Below, one piece after another: positions 9,286 to 16,522 of a stretch of 64,000 nucleotides of DNA (position 1 is the first letter of the stretch; each line of letters begins with the position of its first letter). The position numbers and the translations under genes were made by a program. The stretch spans positions 62,001-126,000 of the forward strand of contig NZ_RXYB01000005.1 in assembly GCF_008086615.1 (NCBI RefSeq), given 5' to 3'. The notes under the pieces are model-generated. The model saw only the letters and a list, made by a program, of their open reading frames with translations. It was not told where the DNA came from and ran no database searches. The DNA is from Acetobacterium tundrae (lineage in GTDB: Bacteria > Bacillota > Clostridia > Eubacteriales > Eubacteriaceae).

Positions 9286-9705
9286 ATGAAAGCCATTTTT
9301 CCCGTGATTTTCACACAAACAGATGATATTGTTCTGGTAGAGGTGCCAGATTTGGGAATTCTGACAGAGGGAACCGATATGGCCGATGCCATTGATATGG
9401 CCCGTGATGCCATTGGATTAAAGGGGATCACGATTCAAGACGATGGTGAAGATGTTCCAGTACCTTCAAAGTTCAATGAAATTGACCCCTTAAAAGGCAC
9501 TTTTGCTCCTGATGGGAGTGGGATTGTGTCATTAGTTGATGTGGACTTTTCAGAATACCGCCGCCGAATTGACAATAAAACAGTTAGACGGAATGTAACC
9601 TTACCCAATTGGTTGAATCTTGAAGCAGATAAGGCAAATGTCAATGTTTCCAGAGTATTACAAGATGCTCTTATGGAAAAGCTGCACGTTTCCAACCGAA
9701 TGTAA
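9286..9705 (+). CDS. hicB: HicB-family antitoxin
   Basis: A 139-aa antitoxin to HicA. The N-terminal half is the degenerate RNase H-like HicB domain (MKAIFPVIFTQTDD, VEVPDLGILTEGTDMADA). The C-terminus (RNVTLPNWLNLEADKAN, then NVSRVLQDALMEKL) looks like a ribbon-helix-helix DNA-binding domain that would autoregulate the operon. I chose the ATG at 9286 because CAGGAGG sits nine bases upstream; an in-frame upstream ATG at 9226 lies inside hicA and has no ribosome site. Confidence 0.88.
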   Translation: MKAIFPVIFTQTDDIVLVEVPDLGILTEGTDMADAIDMARDAIGLKGITIQDDGEDVPVPSKFNEIDPLKGTFAPDGSGIVSLVDVDFSEYRRRIDNKTVRRNVTLPNWLNLEADKANVNVSRVLQDALMEKLHVSNRM

Positions 9706-9709
9706 TCCA

Positions 9710-9991
9710 ATGAGCCGATATATTGAAATAAATGGCGTTGTCAAAGTGCTAGACAATGTGGATCATGACCAGTTTTGAAATGAATTCATACACATTCATT
9801 CACTCCTGCACACAAACGCATCCATATTAATTGCAAGCGGTGTGGATCTAAAAACGGTATCCTCACGGCTGGTTCATTCAAATTTGTCCACAACCGGCAA
9901 TATTTATGCCCATGTGATTAATTCAGCCGATGCAAAGGCGCGTGATGCTCTTGACCATATTCTAGTCACAAAAGCCCGTAAAGCTCAGTAA
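9710..9991 (+). pseudogene. Chimeric remnant: small ORF start fused to integrase C-terminus
   Basis: Codons from 9710 give MSRYIEINGVVKVL and run to an in-frame TGA at 9776. The same frame then continues to 9991 as the last 70 residues of a tyrosine integrase, about three-quarters identical to the end of the intact integrase at 21448-22833 (SGVDLKTVSSRLVHSN, STTGNIYAHV). The catalytic H-x-x-R reads HSLLH, so the active-site Arg is replaced by Leu, and the N-terminal 390 residues are missing. The first part resembles small phage/ICE proteins I cannot name. It is dead as an integrase and marks a former element in the same tRNA. Confidence 0.85.
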
Positions 9992-10025
9992 CTTTTGTTA
10001 TTGGGCTTTAGTTTTTTTAAAAACT

Positions 10026-10044
10026 GTCCCCAAACTGTCCCCAA
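10026..10044 (+). repeat. Paired GTCCCCA repeats (integrase arm-site candidate), outer copy
   Basis: Two GTCCCCA copies 11 bp apart (one helical turn), downstream of the integrase remnant. Homologous to the pairs at 10294 and 22867. Confidence 0.6.
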
Positions 10045-10113
10045 GGTAGGGGTATTTCGACCTCTTCCAGCATCAGCACATAAAAAAAAGAGAACCTCAA
10101 CAGCTCTCTTATG

Positions 10114-10169
10114 CAATTCTTATTGGTGGAGATGAGGGGACTCGAACCCCTGGCCTTCTGACTGCCAGT
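10114..10169. repeat. Left attachment site: 56-bp copy of the tRNA-Ala 3' part
   Basis: The 56 bases are identical to 22955-23010, which covers the 3' half of tRNA-Ala (CCA end, T arm, variable loop, anticodon arm to the anticodon loop). Identity stops abruptly at GACTGCCAGT, so this copy cannot make a tRNA. It is the left boundary (attL) of the integrated element and the junction with the older integrase remnant. Confidence 0.92.
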
Positions 10170-10293
10170 AAATTAATCTGAGATTATGCATTTTAATGAA
10201 ACAGATATATGGCTTTAATAAGCCATTGTTCGTAATTTAAGTCTTAATGTTTTAGTCTAAAAATCTTCAAAATATCACTAATTTTTACAAGCA

Positions 10294-10311
10294 GTCCCCA
10301 AATAGTCCCCA
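10294..10311 (+). repeat. Paired GTCCCCA repeats, left inner arm
   Basis: Two GTCCCCA copies 11 bp apart, followed by the block ACGTGGGTTATTT that also follows the right-end pair. Probable integrase arm-binding sites on the left arm of the element. Confidence 0.6.
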
Positions 10312-10361
10312 GAACGTGGGTTATTTCAGACTATTTTTGCTCTTACGGGAGAAAGACGTTT

Positions 10362-11000
10362 TTAATTAATTTGTATTAATATTTCTTTAAATTTATTTCG
10401 CAAATCAACTTCGTCTTTTGAATCAAATATAAGTGATCTAAACGAATCAGTCTTATCTTCCATTTTACATTTTTTGATTAAACCATTCAAATTTTTATCT
10501 ATTTTACTTTCGGCAGGTTTCCAATCGTCACTAAAATCATAATATAGTGAAATTATTTGGAATAATAATGCATCTTGATACTTTTTCTCTTTCCGGAGAA
10601 CTTTTGACTGAAAATCTCTAATTTTTGAAATTAATTCCGGGTGTTCAACCCCTATTTTATTTAAATATCCCCAAGCTTTATCTAATTGACCTGTTTTATA
10701 ATAAAGTTCAGCAAGATTTATATAATAACCTTTTCCATTAAAACACAGACCTTCATTTAGAAGTACATCCTCATAAACTTCAATTAATTTTTGAACATCT
10801 CCGGTTTCTTTTGAAAATTGAGTTTCTTTTTTCAATCGCTCAAGTTGTTGGTCTCCTTTTTTATTGTATTCATTTATTGGTTCCATAATTTTATCAAACG
10901 CTAATGATGTCGCAATACTTCTTTTCTCAATTTCTTTTAACGCTTGTTTCGCTTGTTTTTCTTCAGCAACCATTTTATTTATTTTAGAAAAAAGCCCCAT
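10362..11000 (-). CDS. TPR-like protein of unknown role
   Basis: A 212-aa soluble protein. Residues 1-60 are a charged helix (MGLFSKINKMVAEEKQAKQA); residues 90-150 hold TPR-like helices (YYINLAELYYKTGQLDKAWGYL). I find no enzyme motif. I start at the ATG behind GGGGGAC; an in-frame TTG 21 bases earlier is possible. It is the last leftward gene before attL and has the AT-rich codon use of the element. It is accessory cargo of unknown function. Confidence 0.6.
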   Translation of the reverse strand: MGLFSKINKMVAEEKQAKQALKEIEKRSIATSLAFDKIMEPINEYNKKGDQQLERLKKETQFSKETGDVQKLIEVYEDVLLNEGLCFNGKGYYINLAELYYKTGQLDKAWGYLNKIGVEHPELISKIRDFQSKVLRKEKKYQDALLFQIISLYYDFSDDWKPAESKIDKNLNGLIKKCKMEDKTDSFRSLIFDSKDEVDLRNKFKEILIQIN

Positions 11001-11101
11001 ATTAGTCCCCCAATCCCTCAAATCATATATTTTATTGTTACCCTAATCAGCTATTTATAATGACAATATTCAAAAAAAACTAGTGTTTAAGTCAGCTATG
11101 A

Positions 11102-12019
11102 TCACTGTCGTGTATATATGGTCGTCTGAACATTGTCACCTGTATGTTTGTATTTTGTAATTGTATTATTTTCAAAACTGTAGGTGTATACATCTGGTGG
11201 ATTTACATCTATCTCTATTTTTTCATGGCCACCTGAAGTAAATTTATAATAATTCATTTTGTAAGCTTCAACTGTTCCGGATTTTCCATTACGGTTTATA
11301 TCTGTTATATGGTATCGATACTCATACCACTTAGCCCCAAGCCATAATAATCCAGCATCAGTATTAGGTGCTCCAATCTTCAGAGAAATATTATTTGTTT
11401 CATCGTGCCAATCCCCTTTAATAGTGCTTAAAAAAGCATCTGCACTTATATATGAAGATTCTGTTGATCCCGGTGCCTCTGAACCTTTTGGAAGGATAAC
11501 AATTCTTATTGCTTCCAGTCTTAGTGATAAACCGGCGGTCCCAGCGCTTTCTCCATTTTTTGCCCAATCCAGCCATCCATAGTTTTGAGCATGAACCTGG
11601 TAATAAATATCGAACTTATCAGCATCAGTTCCTGTGAGCTTGATCTGAATAGCTTCAAGCCGTTTAGACTCACCTTGCGTACCGCTCATCACTCCGTTAC
11701 TTTTCCAGCCTCTGCCTGCATCAGCTTCCCAGCCAATATCTTGAATATGTGTTTGATATGATACGCCTAGATCATAGCCCTGTGAATCAAGATTGATCTT
11801 AATACCTTCAAGTCTTAATGATCGGCCAGATGTACCGCTTGTGTCTCCATTACTTTTAATCCCAATACCAGCATCGGCTTCCCATCCGATGTTTTCAATC
11901 TGGGTTTGGTATGAAACTCCAGGACTTTTCGTTGCAGCTGATACACTGGCTGGTACCAAACCAACGCACAACAGTAAAGCAAATGCTAAAACGAATCCTT
12001 TTTTTACACAATTCTTCAT
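11102..12019 (-). CDS. Secreted ChW-repeat protein
   Basis: A 305-aa exported protein. Signal peptide MKNCVKKGFVLAFALLLCVG with likely cleavage near VSA-A (28). Three ChW repeats (clostridial hydrophobic repeats with a conserved Trp) follow at about 35-75, 85-130 and 133-175: each has YQ.(H/Q)..N/D.GW, a Gly-rich turn and (S)LRLE(A/G)I.I. The last 110 residues are a beta-rich domain I do not recognise (WHDETNNISLKIG). ChW repeats are thought to act in cell-surface adhesion or substrate binding. It has its own leader and an upstream terminator isolating it, so it looks like cargo of the element rather than part of its replication. Confidence 0.85.
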   Translation of the reverse strand: MKNCVKKGFVLAFALLLCVGLVPASVSAATKSPGVSYQTQIENIGWEADAGIGIKSNGDTSGTSGRSLRLEGIKINLDSQGYDLGVSYQTHIQDIGWEADAGRGWKSNGVMSGTQGESKRLEAIQIKLTGTDADKFDIYYQVHAQNYGWLDWAKNGESAGTAGLSLRLEAIRIVILPKGSEAPGSTESSYISADAFLSTIKGDWHDETNNISLKIGAPNTDAGLLWLGAKWYEYRYHITDINRNGKSGTVEAYKMNYYKFTSGGHEKIEIDVNPPDVYTYSFENNTITKYKHTGDNVQTTIYTRQ

Positions 12020-12125
12020 TTTTCCACCCTCTCAAAGTATTTAGTTTGCTTAAGAATATATTATCTTCGTTTCGATTTTAATTCAAGTTATTATAAATTT
12101 TTGCAAGTCTTATGAAACAAAAAAT

Positions 12126-12163
12126 AAAAAAGCAACGAACCCTCGGTTGGCTCGTTGCTTTTT
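12126..12163. terminator. Bidirectional terminator upstream of the ChW gene
   Basis: AAAAAAGCAACGA pairs with TCGTTGCTTTTTT around an ACC-CTC-GGT inner hairpin. On the minus strand it would end the long leftward operon before the ChW gene. Confidence 0.85.
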
Positions 12164-12698
12164 TCATATTAGGAATGAAAAGAAAAAGAAATTTTTGTTG
12201 TGTACTGGTTGTGTACATCTATGATGATACGCATTGAAACTTTATGAAACCTTTGAATCATGTTAATGGTGGGTTAATTAAGAAACTGCTAAGGTTTTTT
12301 GTATGATTTGGTTCTGTTTGACTCAGCTTATGATTGATTTAAAACAGGATGTCTAATATACTTGCTAAATTAGTCTATATTATGTCACTTCTATGAAGAG
12401 GAAACCATGGGTTTGTTTCCGACGCTTCAGGTGAAAAAATTTGAGAACCCCACATAGTGCCAATGATTTAATGGTTATACGCGCTGTAACCAAAATCGGA
12501 ATATATAACATAGAATCAATTGGTATTATACCCTTTTGTTTACCCGGTAAAGACATTTTTTAAAAAAGTTGCAACGCTGAATATTATTTTATTATTCTTC
12601 ATTTATCAAAAAATCAACGAATCTGTCGGGGATCCGCTGCCATTGAGCTTTGGTGATATCGCGCGGAATACAGTTTTCCACTCATTGGGTCCGCTCAT
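12164..12698. other. Non-coding stretch with paired TTGTGTAC repeats
   Basis: No supported gene. TTGTGTAC occurs twice (12198-12205 and 12209-12216) exactly 11 bp apart, the same geometry as the GTCCCCA arm sites but a different sequence. The rest is AT-rich with no clear RNA or ORF; a 60-codon plus-strand ORF at 12520-12702 has no ribosome site or recognisable product. Confidence 0.5.
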
Positions 12699-13247
12699 TT
12701 AAAGATATTGCTCTAAATCTTCAAAATAAACTTCTAAATCTTCTAAACATTCTGGTTTAACTATAATTTCTTGTTCTTCACGGCAATTGGTATAAAATAA
12801 AACATCGTTTAAATGTACTTTAGTCTCAAATACTTCCGCATAGTCATTTTCATTAAATTTAAAACGATTGGCAAACCATTCTGCCATTTTTCTATCAGCA
12901 GTATAGCTTATTGCATATTCTTCACCTAAATTACGTTCGCCAACACCTCTGTAAACCGTCAAAAAGTTGTCCTTGTCAAGAAAGCCTTTTAACAATTTCT
13001 GATTAGCTTTGAACCTTTTTTTAAATTGTTCTGGAGTTTCTTCGTCTAATGTTTTTTTAAGATATATATAAAACTCCGTAAAATCAAAAGGGTAATGAGT
13101 GTAAATACTTTCTAATTGAATGTGTAACCGCTGCTCTTGTGGGATTTCATCATAAACATTTTTAAAATATTCCCACGCTCTCAAATCTGGTTTACCATTT
13201 AAAGAATTTCCATATTGACAAATAAAACTTTCAAACTTATCAATCAT
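12699..13247 (-). CDS. Predicted ADP-ribosyltransferase-fold protein
   Basis: A 182-aa protein whose C-terminal half carries the three marks of R-S-E class ADP-ribosyltransferases in order: Arg in TVYRGVG (R100), Ser-x-Thr in AISYTADRKMAEWFANRF (S114, T116), and Glu-x-Glu in REEQEIIVKP (E158, E160). The N-terminal 90 residues are helical and unknown. If active it would transfer ADP-ribose from NAD+ to a protein, with E-x-E typical of Arg-directed enzymes. No secretion signal is present, so it would act inside the cell or on an invading phage. The start is the ATG behind GAGGTG; an upstream in-frame TTG is less likely. The family was recognised by motif only. Confidence 0.6.
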   Translation of the reverse strand: MIDKFESFICQYGNSLNGKPDLRAWEYFKNVYDEIPQEQRLHIQLESIYTHYPFDFTEFYIYLKKTLDEETPEQFKKRFKANQKLLKGFLDKDNFLTVYRGVGERNLGEEYAISYTADRKMAEWFANRFKFNENDYAEVFETKVHLNDVLFYTNCREEQEIIVKPECLEDLEVYFEDLEQYL

Positions 13248-13312
13248 TGGTCTATGCCACCTCGTTTTCAACTCTTTTTATTTTTTGTTCTTCATCATAT
13301 TTTCTTATATAA

Positions 13313-13345
13313 CCCCTCACAAGCCCTTTTAAGACCTGTGAGGGG
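13313..13345. repeat. Nine-bp inverted repeat between leftward genes
   Basis: CCCCTCACA (13313-13321) and TGTGAGGGG (13337-13345) are perfect complements with a 15-nt loop and no clear T-run on either side. It may be an mRNA processing or stability hairpin. Confidence 0.5.
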
Positions 13346-13358
13346 CATACTTGATTAA

Positions 13359-13535
13359 TTACATGTATTTTCTAATCGTATTGATTAACGCTTCTGATTC
13401 TTTTTGTTTGGCTGCTTCTTCGGCTGCCGCCTGTTCCGCTACTGCTTTATCAGTTTCGGTTTTTTCTGCTTCTGCAATTTTGCTTTTTAAAAATTCCGCT
13501 GCCATTTCTTCAGTGGTCATGTTGTTATAACTCAT
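13359..13535 (-). CDS. Small acidic/Ala-rich helical protein
   Basis: A 58-aa ORF starting MSYNNMTTEEMAAEFLKSKI behind GGAGGTAA with good spacing. The rest is a charged Ala/Glu/Lys helix ending LINTIRKYM. It lies 38 bases downstream of the coiled-coil gene and is likely in the same operon. No family is recognised; small helical proteins next to terminase-like genes in satellites sometimes act in capsid morphogenesis, but nothing here proves that. Confidence 0.65.
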   Translation of the reverse strand: MSYNNMTTEEMAAEFLKSKIAEAEKTETDKAVAEQAAAEEAAKQKESEALINTIRKYM

Positions 13536-13573
13536 TTCGGTTACCTCCTCTCTTGAGAATCTGATCTTCTCTC

Positions 13574-14155
13574 TTAATAAATTTTAGGGGCGCTATTCCC
13601 ACACTGCCCTACTTTAAATCTTCTTACTTCCATTTCTCCTTGGTTCACGTCCATTTCGTCATAACAATAAAACAATTCCGTATGTTTTTCCAGTGCGCTT
13701 CTAACAGCATATTTATCAACATTAACGCTTGCTATATCTTCTTTAAAAGCACTTATTTTTTCAATTTGTTCACCAAAAATATCTATGCTTTTATAGAAGT
13801 CTTGTTTTGCTTTTTCAATATTGTCTTTAAATTCCTGGAGTTTCAAGCTGTCTATGAAATTATCGATATCACGGGTGATCTCTTCTGGATCCACATGTTT
13901 TACAGGTGGAATTGTAATTATTTCATCCGCTGATTTTACATCTAATTCCAATGCTGCCAACTCTTGCTTAAGCTTTAAAAGCGTTTTAAACAAAGTATCA
14001 GAAGGCTTCTTGTTATATTCAGCCTGTTTAATGTCAATCTCCTGTGCCTTGTCCGCTGCTTTTTGTTCTAATTTCTTGATTATTTCATTCTTATCTTTAA
14101 TCGCCTGAGCCACATCATTTTCATATCCTTGCATTTTTTCTACAAAACTAATCAT
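13574..14155 (-). CDS. Coiled-coil protein of unknown function
   Basis: A 193-aa protein with ATG behind AGGAGA. Residues 1-75 form a long heptad-bearing helix (KLEQKAADKAQEIDIKQAEY); a Pro-rich break (ITIPPVKHVDPEEI) follows, then a second helical region 90-150. The Cys/Gly C-terminus (FKVGQCGNSAPKIY) is unusual. No signal peptide or membrane span. It sits between the terminase-like gene and the 58-aa gene. I do not recognise the family. Confidence 0.6.
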   Translation of the reverse strand: MISFVEKMQGYENDVAQAIKDKNEIIKKLEQKAADKAQEIDIKQAEYNKKPSDTLFKTLLKLKQELAALELDVKSADEIITIPPVKHVDPEEITRDIDNFIDSLKLQEFKDNIEKAKQDFYKSIDIFGEQIEKISAFKEDIASVNVDKYAVRSALEKHTELFYCYDEMDVNQGEMEVRRFKVGQCGNSAPKIY

Positions 14156-14206
14156 TTATTATCTCCTTTTCAATTTGCTAATTTTATATAATCCGGAATT
14201 CTCTTT

Positions 14207-14611
14207 TTATTGAAAATCCTCATCTTCGTCAAGCACTTCATTTAAAATGTCTACGTCGATAACATCTCTCTCACGTTCTGCGTCAGCATCGACCTTGTTT
14301 GACATTTTTCCAAGGCTACGATCCACAAGGTATTGAGCAGCCATTAAGGCGGTTCGCTTGTCTGTGTTGCTAATAGCAATCTTATGGATAACCTCGATGT
14401 GGCTTAGGGTATAGGCCGTTATATAGGCGTTGCCTTCTTCCACGATCTGTTTTTTTCTGGCTTCCATCTCATCTTTGAATTCTTTATCACTCAACCAATT
14501 GTAAATGGTCGACCGTGATACATTGACCGTCTTTGCAACTGTGGTAATTTCGTTACCAGCGATAAGACCGGTAATAGCATCTTCTTTAATTTTATTTAAA
14601 ATAATAATCAT
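14207..14611 (-). CDS. Small terminase subunit-like HTH protein (phBC6A51 type)
   Basis: A 134-aa protein. Residues 6-40 form a homeodomain-like helix-turn-helix (ITGLIAGNEITTVAKTVNVS, then RSTIYNWLSDKEF). A helical middle follows with the pattern TALMAAQYLVDRSLGKM, and the acidic tail ends DEDEDFQ. This matches small terminase subunits/phBC6A51 HTH proteins, which recognise pac or cos DNA and recruit the large terminase. No large subunit is present, as expected if the element hijacks a helper phage's packaging motor. The ribosome site GAGGAG abuts the ATG, so the start is uncertain by a few codons. A plain HTH regulator is the alternative. Confidence 0.6.
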   Translation of the reverse strand: MIIILNKIKEDAITGLIAGNEITTVAKTVNVSRSTIYNWLSDKEFKDEMEARKKQIVEEGNAYITAYTLSHIEVIHKIAISNTDKRTALMAAQYLVDRSLGKMSNKVDADAERERDVIDVDILNEVLDEDEDFQ

Positions 14612-14681
14612 CTCCTCTTTTTAATAATTTATACTTCTTTTATGCGGTGACAATAGTTACGGTCCAATTTTAGGCCAATGT

Positions 14682-14861
14682 TCAAATGTTTTTCTGTTTT
14701 CGCTCCATCAACCATGGCCAAAATGCGTCCAAATTGATCACCCAACTTCTGCCCTCTTTAATAGCGGGGCAAGTAGGGTCTTGCAATAGATTCAGCATTT
14801 TTTTACCACCGATTTTATAAATTTTCATTGCCTGAGATTTGTTTACGATATTTGGTATCAT
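14682..14861 (-). CDS. Small HTH (excisionase-like) protein
   Basis: A 59-aa protein beginning MIPNIVNKSQAMKIYKIGGK and ending with WVINLDAFWPWLMER, the shape of winged-helix excisionase/MerR-like small proteins (Ala-Met-...-Lys turn, then an Arg-x-Trp wing). I place the start at 14861 because AGAGGAGGTGA lies seven bases upstream. The frame stays open for another 105 codons upstream, but that part resembles a fragment of a different gene. It is translated leftward just before the terminase-like gene. Confidence 0.6.
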   Translation of the reverse strand: MIPNIVNKSQAMKIYKIGGKKMLNLLQDPTCPAIKEGRSWVINLDAFWPWLMERKQKNI

Positions 14862-14867
14862 GACATT

Positions 14868-15098
14868 CACCTCCTCTGATACACCTTCACCCATACCGGC
14901 TTCTTTTGCAAGTTGCTTTCGGGTGGAACCTTTAGACGAATTCGTCTTAATGTTAAGATCCGTTCTGGCCCCTTGATTTTTCTTTGCCATTTCAGCCACC
15001 ACATCTTCCAGTTTTAATATCAGTAAACCCCTCTGCATCAGACCTAGATTCCTTCTCCCAAACTGGTTTCTGATAATCCACTCAATAACATCGCCTCT
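14868..15098 (-). pseudogene. Fragment of a ParB-like/phage DNA-binding protein
   Basis: In the same frame as the 59-aa HTH gene but upstream of its ribosome site, the translation reads ERGDVIEWIIRNQFGRRNLG, then KLEDVVAEMAKKNQGARTD and STRKQLAKEAGMG. This resembles the segment after the ParB nuclease-like domain in phage and plasmid proteins (W-I-I-x-N-Q-x-G-R-R-N-L). The N-terminal domain and the end are missing. It suggests a deletion that joined an old gene to the HTH gene. Confidence 0.5.
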
Positions 15099-15327
15099 TT
15101 CGGGCTTTAAAAAAATGTGGGAAAAATGTGTTGTCGAAGGTAGGAATGATCTCATCGTCCTGAAAAAGAAGGGCACCCCCTATGAAGTATTTTGAACATC
15201 ATGTTGTGGATATGATCAATCAAAAACACTATATACTGTGTTTATAGTTTCAACCACCAACTTATCAAGAAATCAGTTAAAAGGTCTTAAATGGCATCCT
15301 GTGATCAATTAAGACCATATACACTTA

Positions 15328-15972
15328 CTATTGTTCTTCCTTGCCGTCCATACTCATGTGATTACCTTCAATTTTTCTATTGTATTGTTTAATCAATTTA
15401 TAGAACGTATTCTTCTTTAAGTTGAGCAACTCCATTGCCTTGACACTGGTAATGTCCTTACTCTTAACCTGTTCATATACTTCTTTAAAGTTATCAGGAT
15501 ATTCTATCTTAGGTCTGCCAATACCATGACCGTTGTTCTTACTCTTCAGTACGGCAATGCCTTCTGCCTGTCTTTGTCTGATACTTACCCGTTCATGTTC
15601 TGCCATTGTACTGAGTACTTCAAGTAATAGATTGTTAATCATATCTATTAACCACTCTTGACCTTCTTGTATATCCATCATTGTTGTTGGTATATCGAGT
15701 ATCTTTACTCTTACACCTTCTGACTTATAGTATTCTAACTCAACCTTTATCTGCTGCTTATTGCGGCCTAATCTGTCAAGAGACTTAATATATATAACAT
15801 CATCAGTCTGCACTATCCTTTTCAACAGCTGGTATTCTGCTCGATCCATATCTTTGCCGCTCTGTTTATCAGTAAAGATATAAGCAGAATCAACATATTT
15901 GCTTAGTTCTACTAATTGCCTGCCTAGATTTTGTTCTTTAGTACTCACCCTTGCATAACCATATGCTCTCAT
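15328..15972 (-). CDS. Serine recombinase (resolvase/invertase family)
   Basis: A 214-aa site-specific recombinase. The catalytic Ser is in YARVSTKEQN; IYIKSLDRLGRNKQQI holds the conserved Asp-Arg-Leu-Gly-Arg, and EHERVSIRQRQAEGI the E helix. The C-terminal HTH (DITSVKAMELLNLKKNTFYK) is the DNA-binding domain. Length fits small Tn3-resolvase/Hin enzymes, not the large serine integrases. The start is the ATG behind GGAGG; a TTG adjacent to that site is rejected. Nested inverted repeats directly upstream are the likely recombination or operator site. It may be a later insertion into the satellite. Confidence 0.9.
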   Translation of the reverse strand: MRAYGYARVSTKEQNLGRQLVELSKYVDSAYIFTDKQSGKDMDRAEYQLLKRIVQTDDVIYIKSLDRLGRNKQQIKVELEYYKSEGVRVKILDIPTTMMDIQEGQEWLIDMINNLLLEVLSTMAEHERVSIRQRQAEGIAVLKSKNNGHGIGRPKIEYPDNFKEVYEQVKSKDITSVKAMELLNLKKNTFYKLIKQYNRKIEGNHMSMDGKEEQ

Positions 15973-15998
15973 ATCAATCAACCTCCGTATACTTTATA

Positions 15999-16069
15999 GT
16001 ACAATTATATACTATTCGTTTGTAAAGGTCAATGTTTATTTACAAACGTTTATAAATATATAATTGTAC
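15999..16069. repeat. Nested inverted repeats: candidate res/operator site
   Basis: Outer arms GTACAATTATATA (15999-16011) and TATATAATTGTAC (16057-16069) are perfect 13-bp complements; inner arms CGTTTGTAAA (16017-16026) and TTTACAAACG (16039-16048) are perfect 10-bp complements. Further CCTTTGCAAAC (16069-16079) and CCTTTATAAAC-like copies lie to the right. Location just upstream of the serine recombinase fits a multi-subsite res locus that also holds its promoter. Confidence 0.7.
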
Positions 16070-16522
16070 CTTTGCAAACATTACGAATGGCTTAGAATGG
16101 TTAATTGCATTCTATCCTTTAAGGTATACCTTTATAAACAACTACTTTCCCCAAATGATGATAAGCGGTTATTTATGGGTTTCTGGTATTGAATTACCAG
16201 GTGGGGGAGTGCTCGATAGAATCAACCTTATTTGATGGCCCATATTGCCGTTTTAAAGGGTTTTTATTCCATTGGTGATGTAGTTGCACATTCCAACGGC
16301 TCTATGGGCTTATGATTGGCTATGGTCTTTTAAAGTTCATGGTAATTACGGGAAGAATCTTGACTTGACACCTAAACAGCTGAATCATTATGATACTTAT
16401 GTTAGTTTCGCCTTACAATATGCTGTTTTAACGAGCTTTTATCTTTAATTGAGATTTAGGCGACGTGTCCACGTCTGTTGGGCTTGGCCTTCATCCATCC
16501 CTAATATAATTAGAATCCTCAA
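16070..16522. other. Gap between recombinase site and small-gene cluster
   Basis: About 450 bases with no supported gene. It holds a CTGGTA-TTGAAT-TACCAG hairpin, a GACGTG-TC-CACGTC hairpin, and a plus-strand open frame of about 50 codons (from roughly 16283, Trp/Tyr-rich, ending SFYL) with no ribosome site. I treat it as degenerate element DNA. Confidence 0.4.

Noticed and set aside
10130-10169. Second tRNA-Ala gene
   Set aside because: Only the 3' part is present; the D arm and 5' acceptor strand are missing, so it is an att copy.
12520-12702. 60-codon plus-strand ORF in the satellite gap
   Set aside because: No ribosome site, no recognisable domain, opposite to the local operon.
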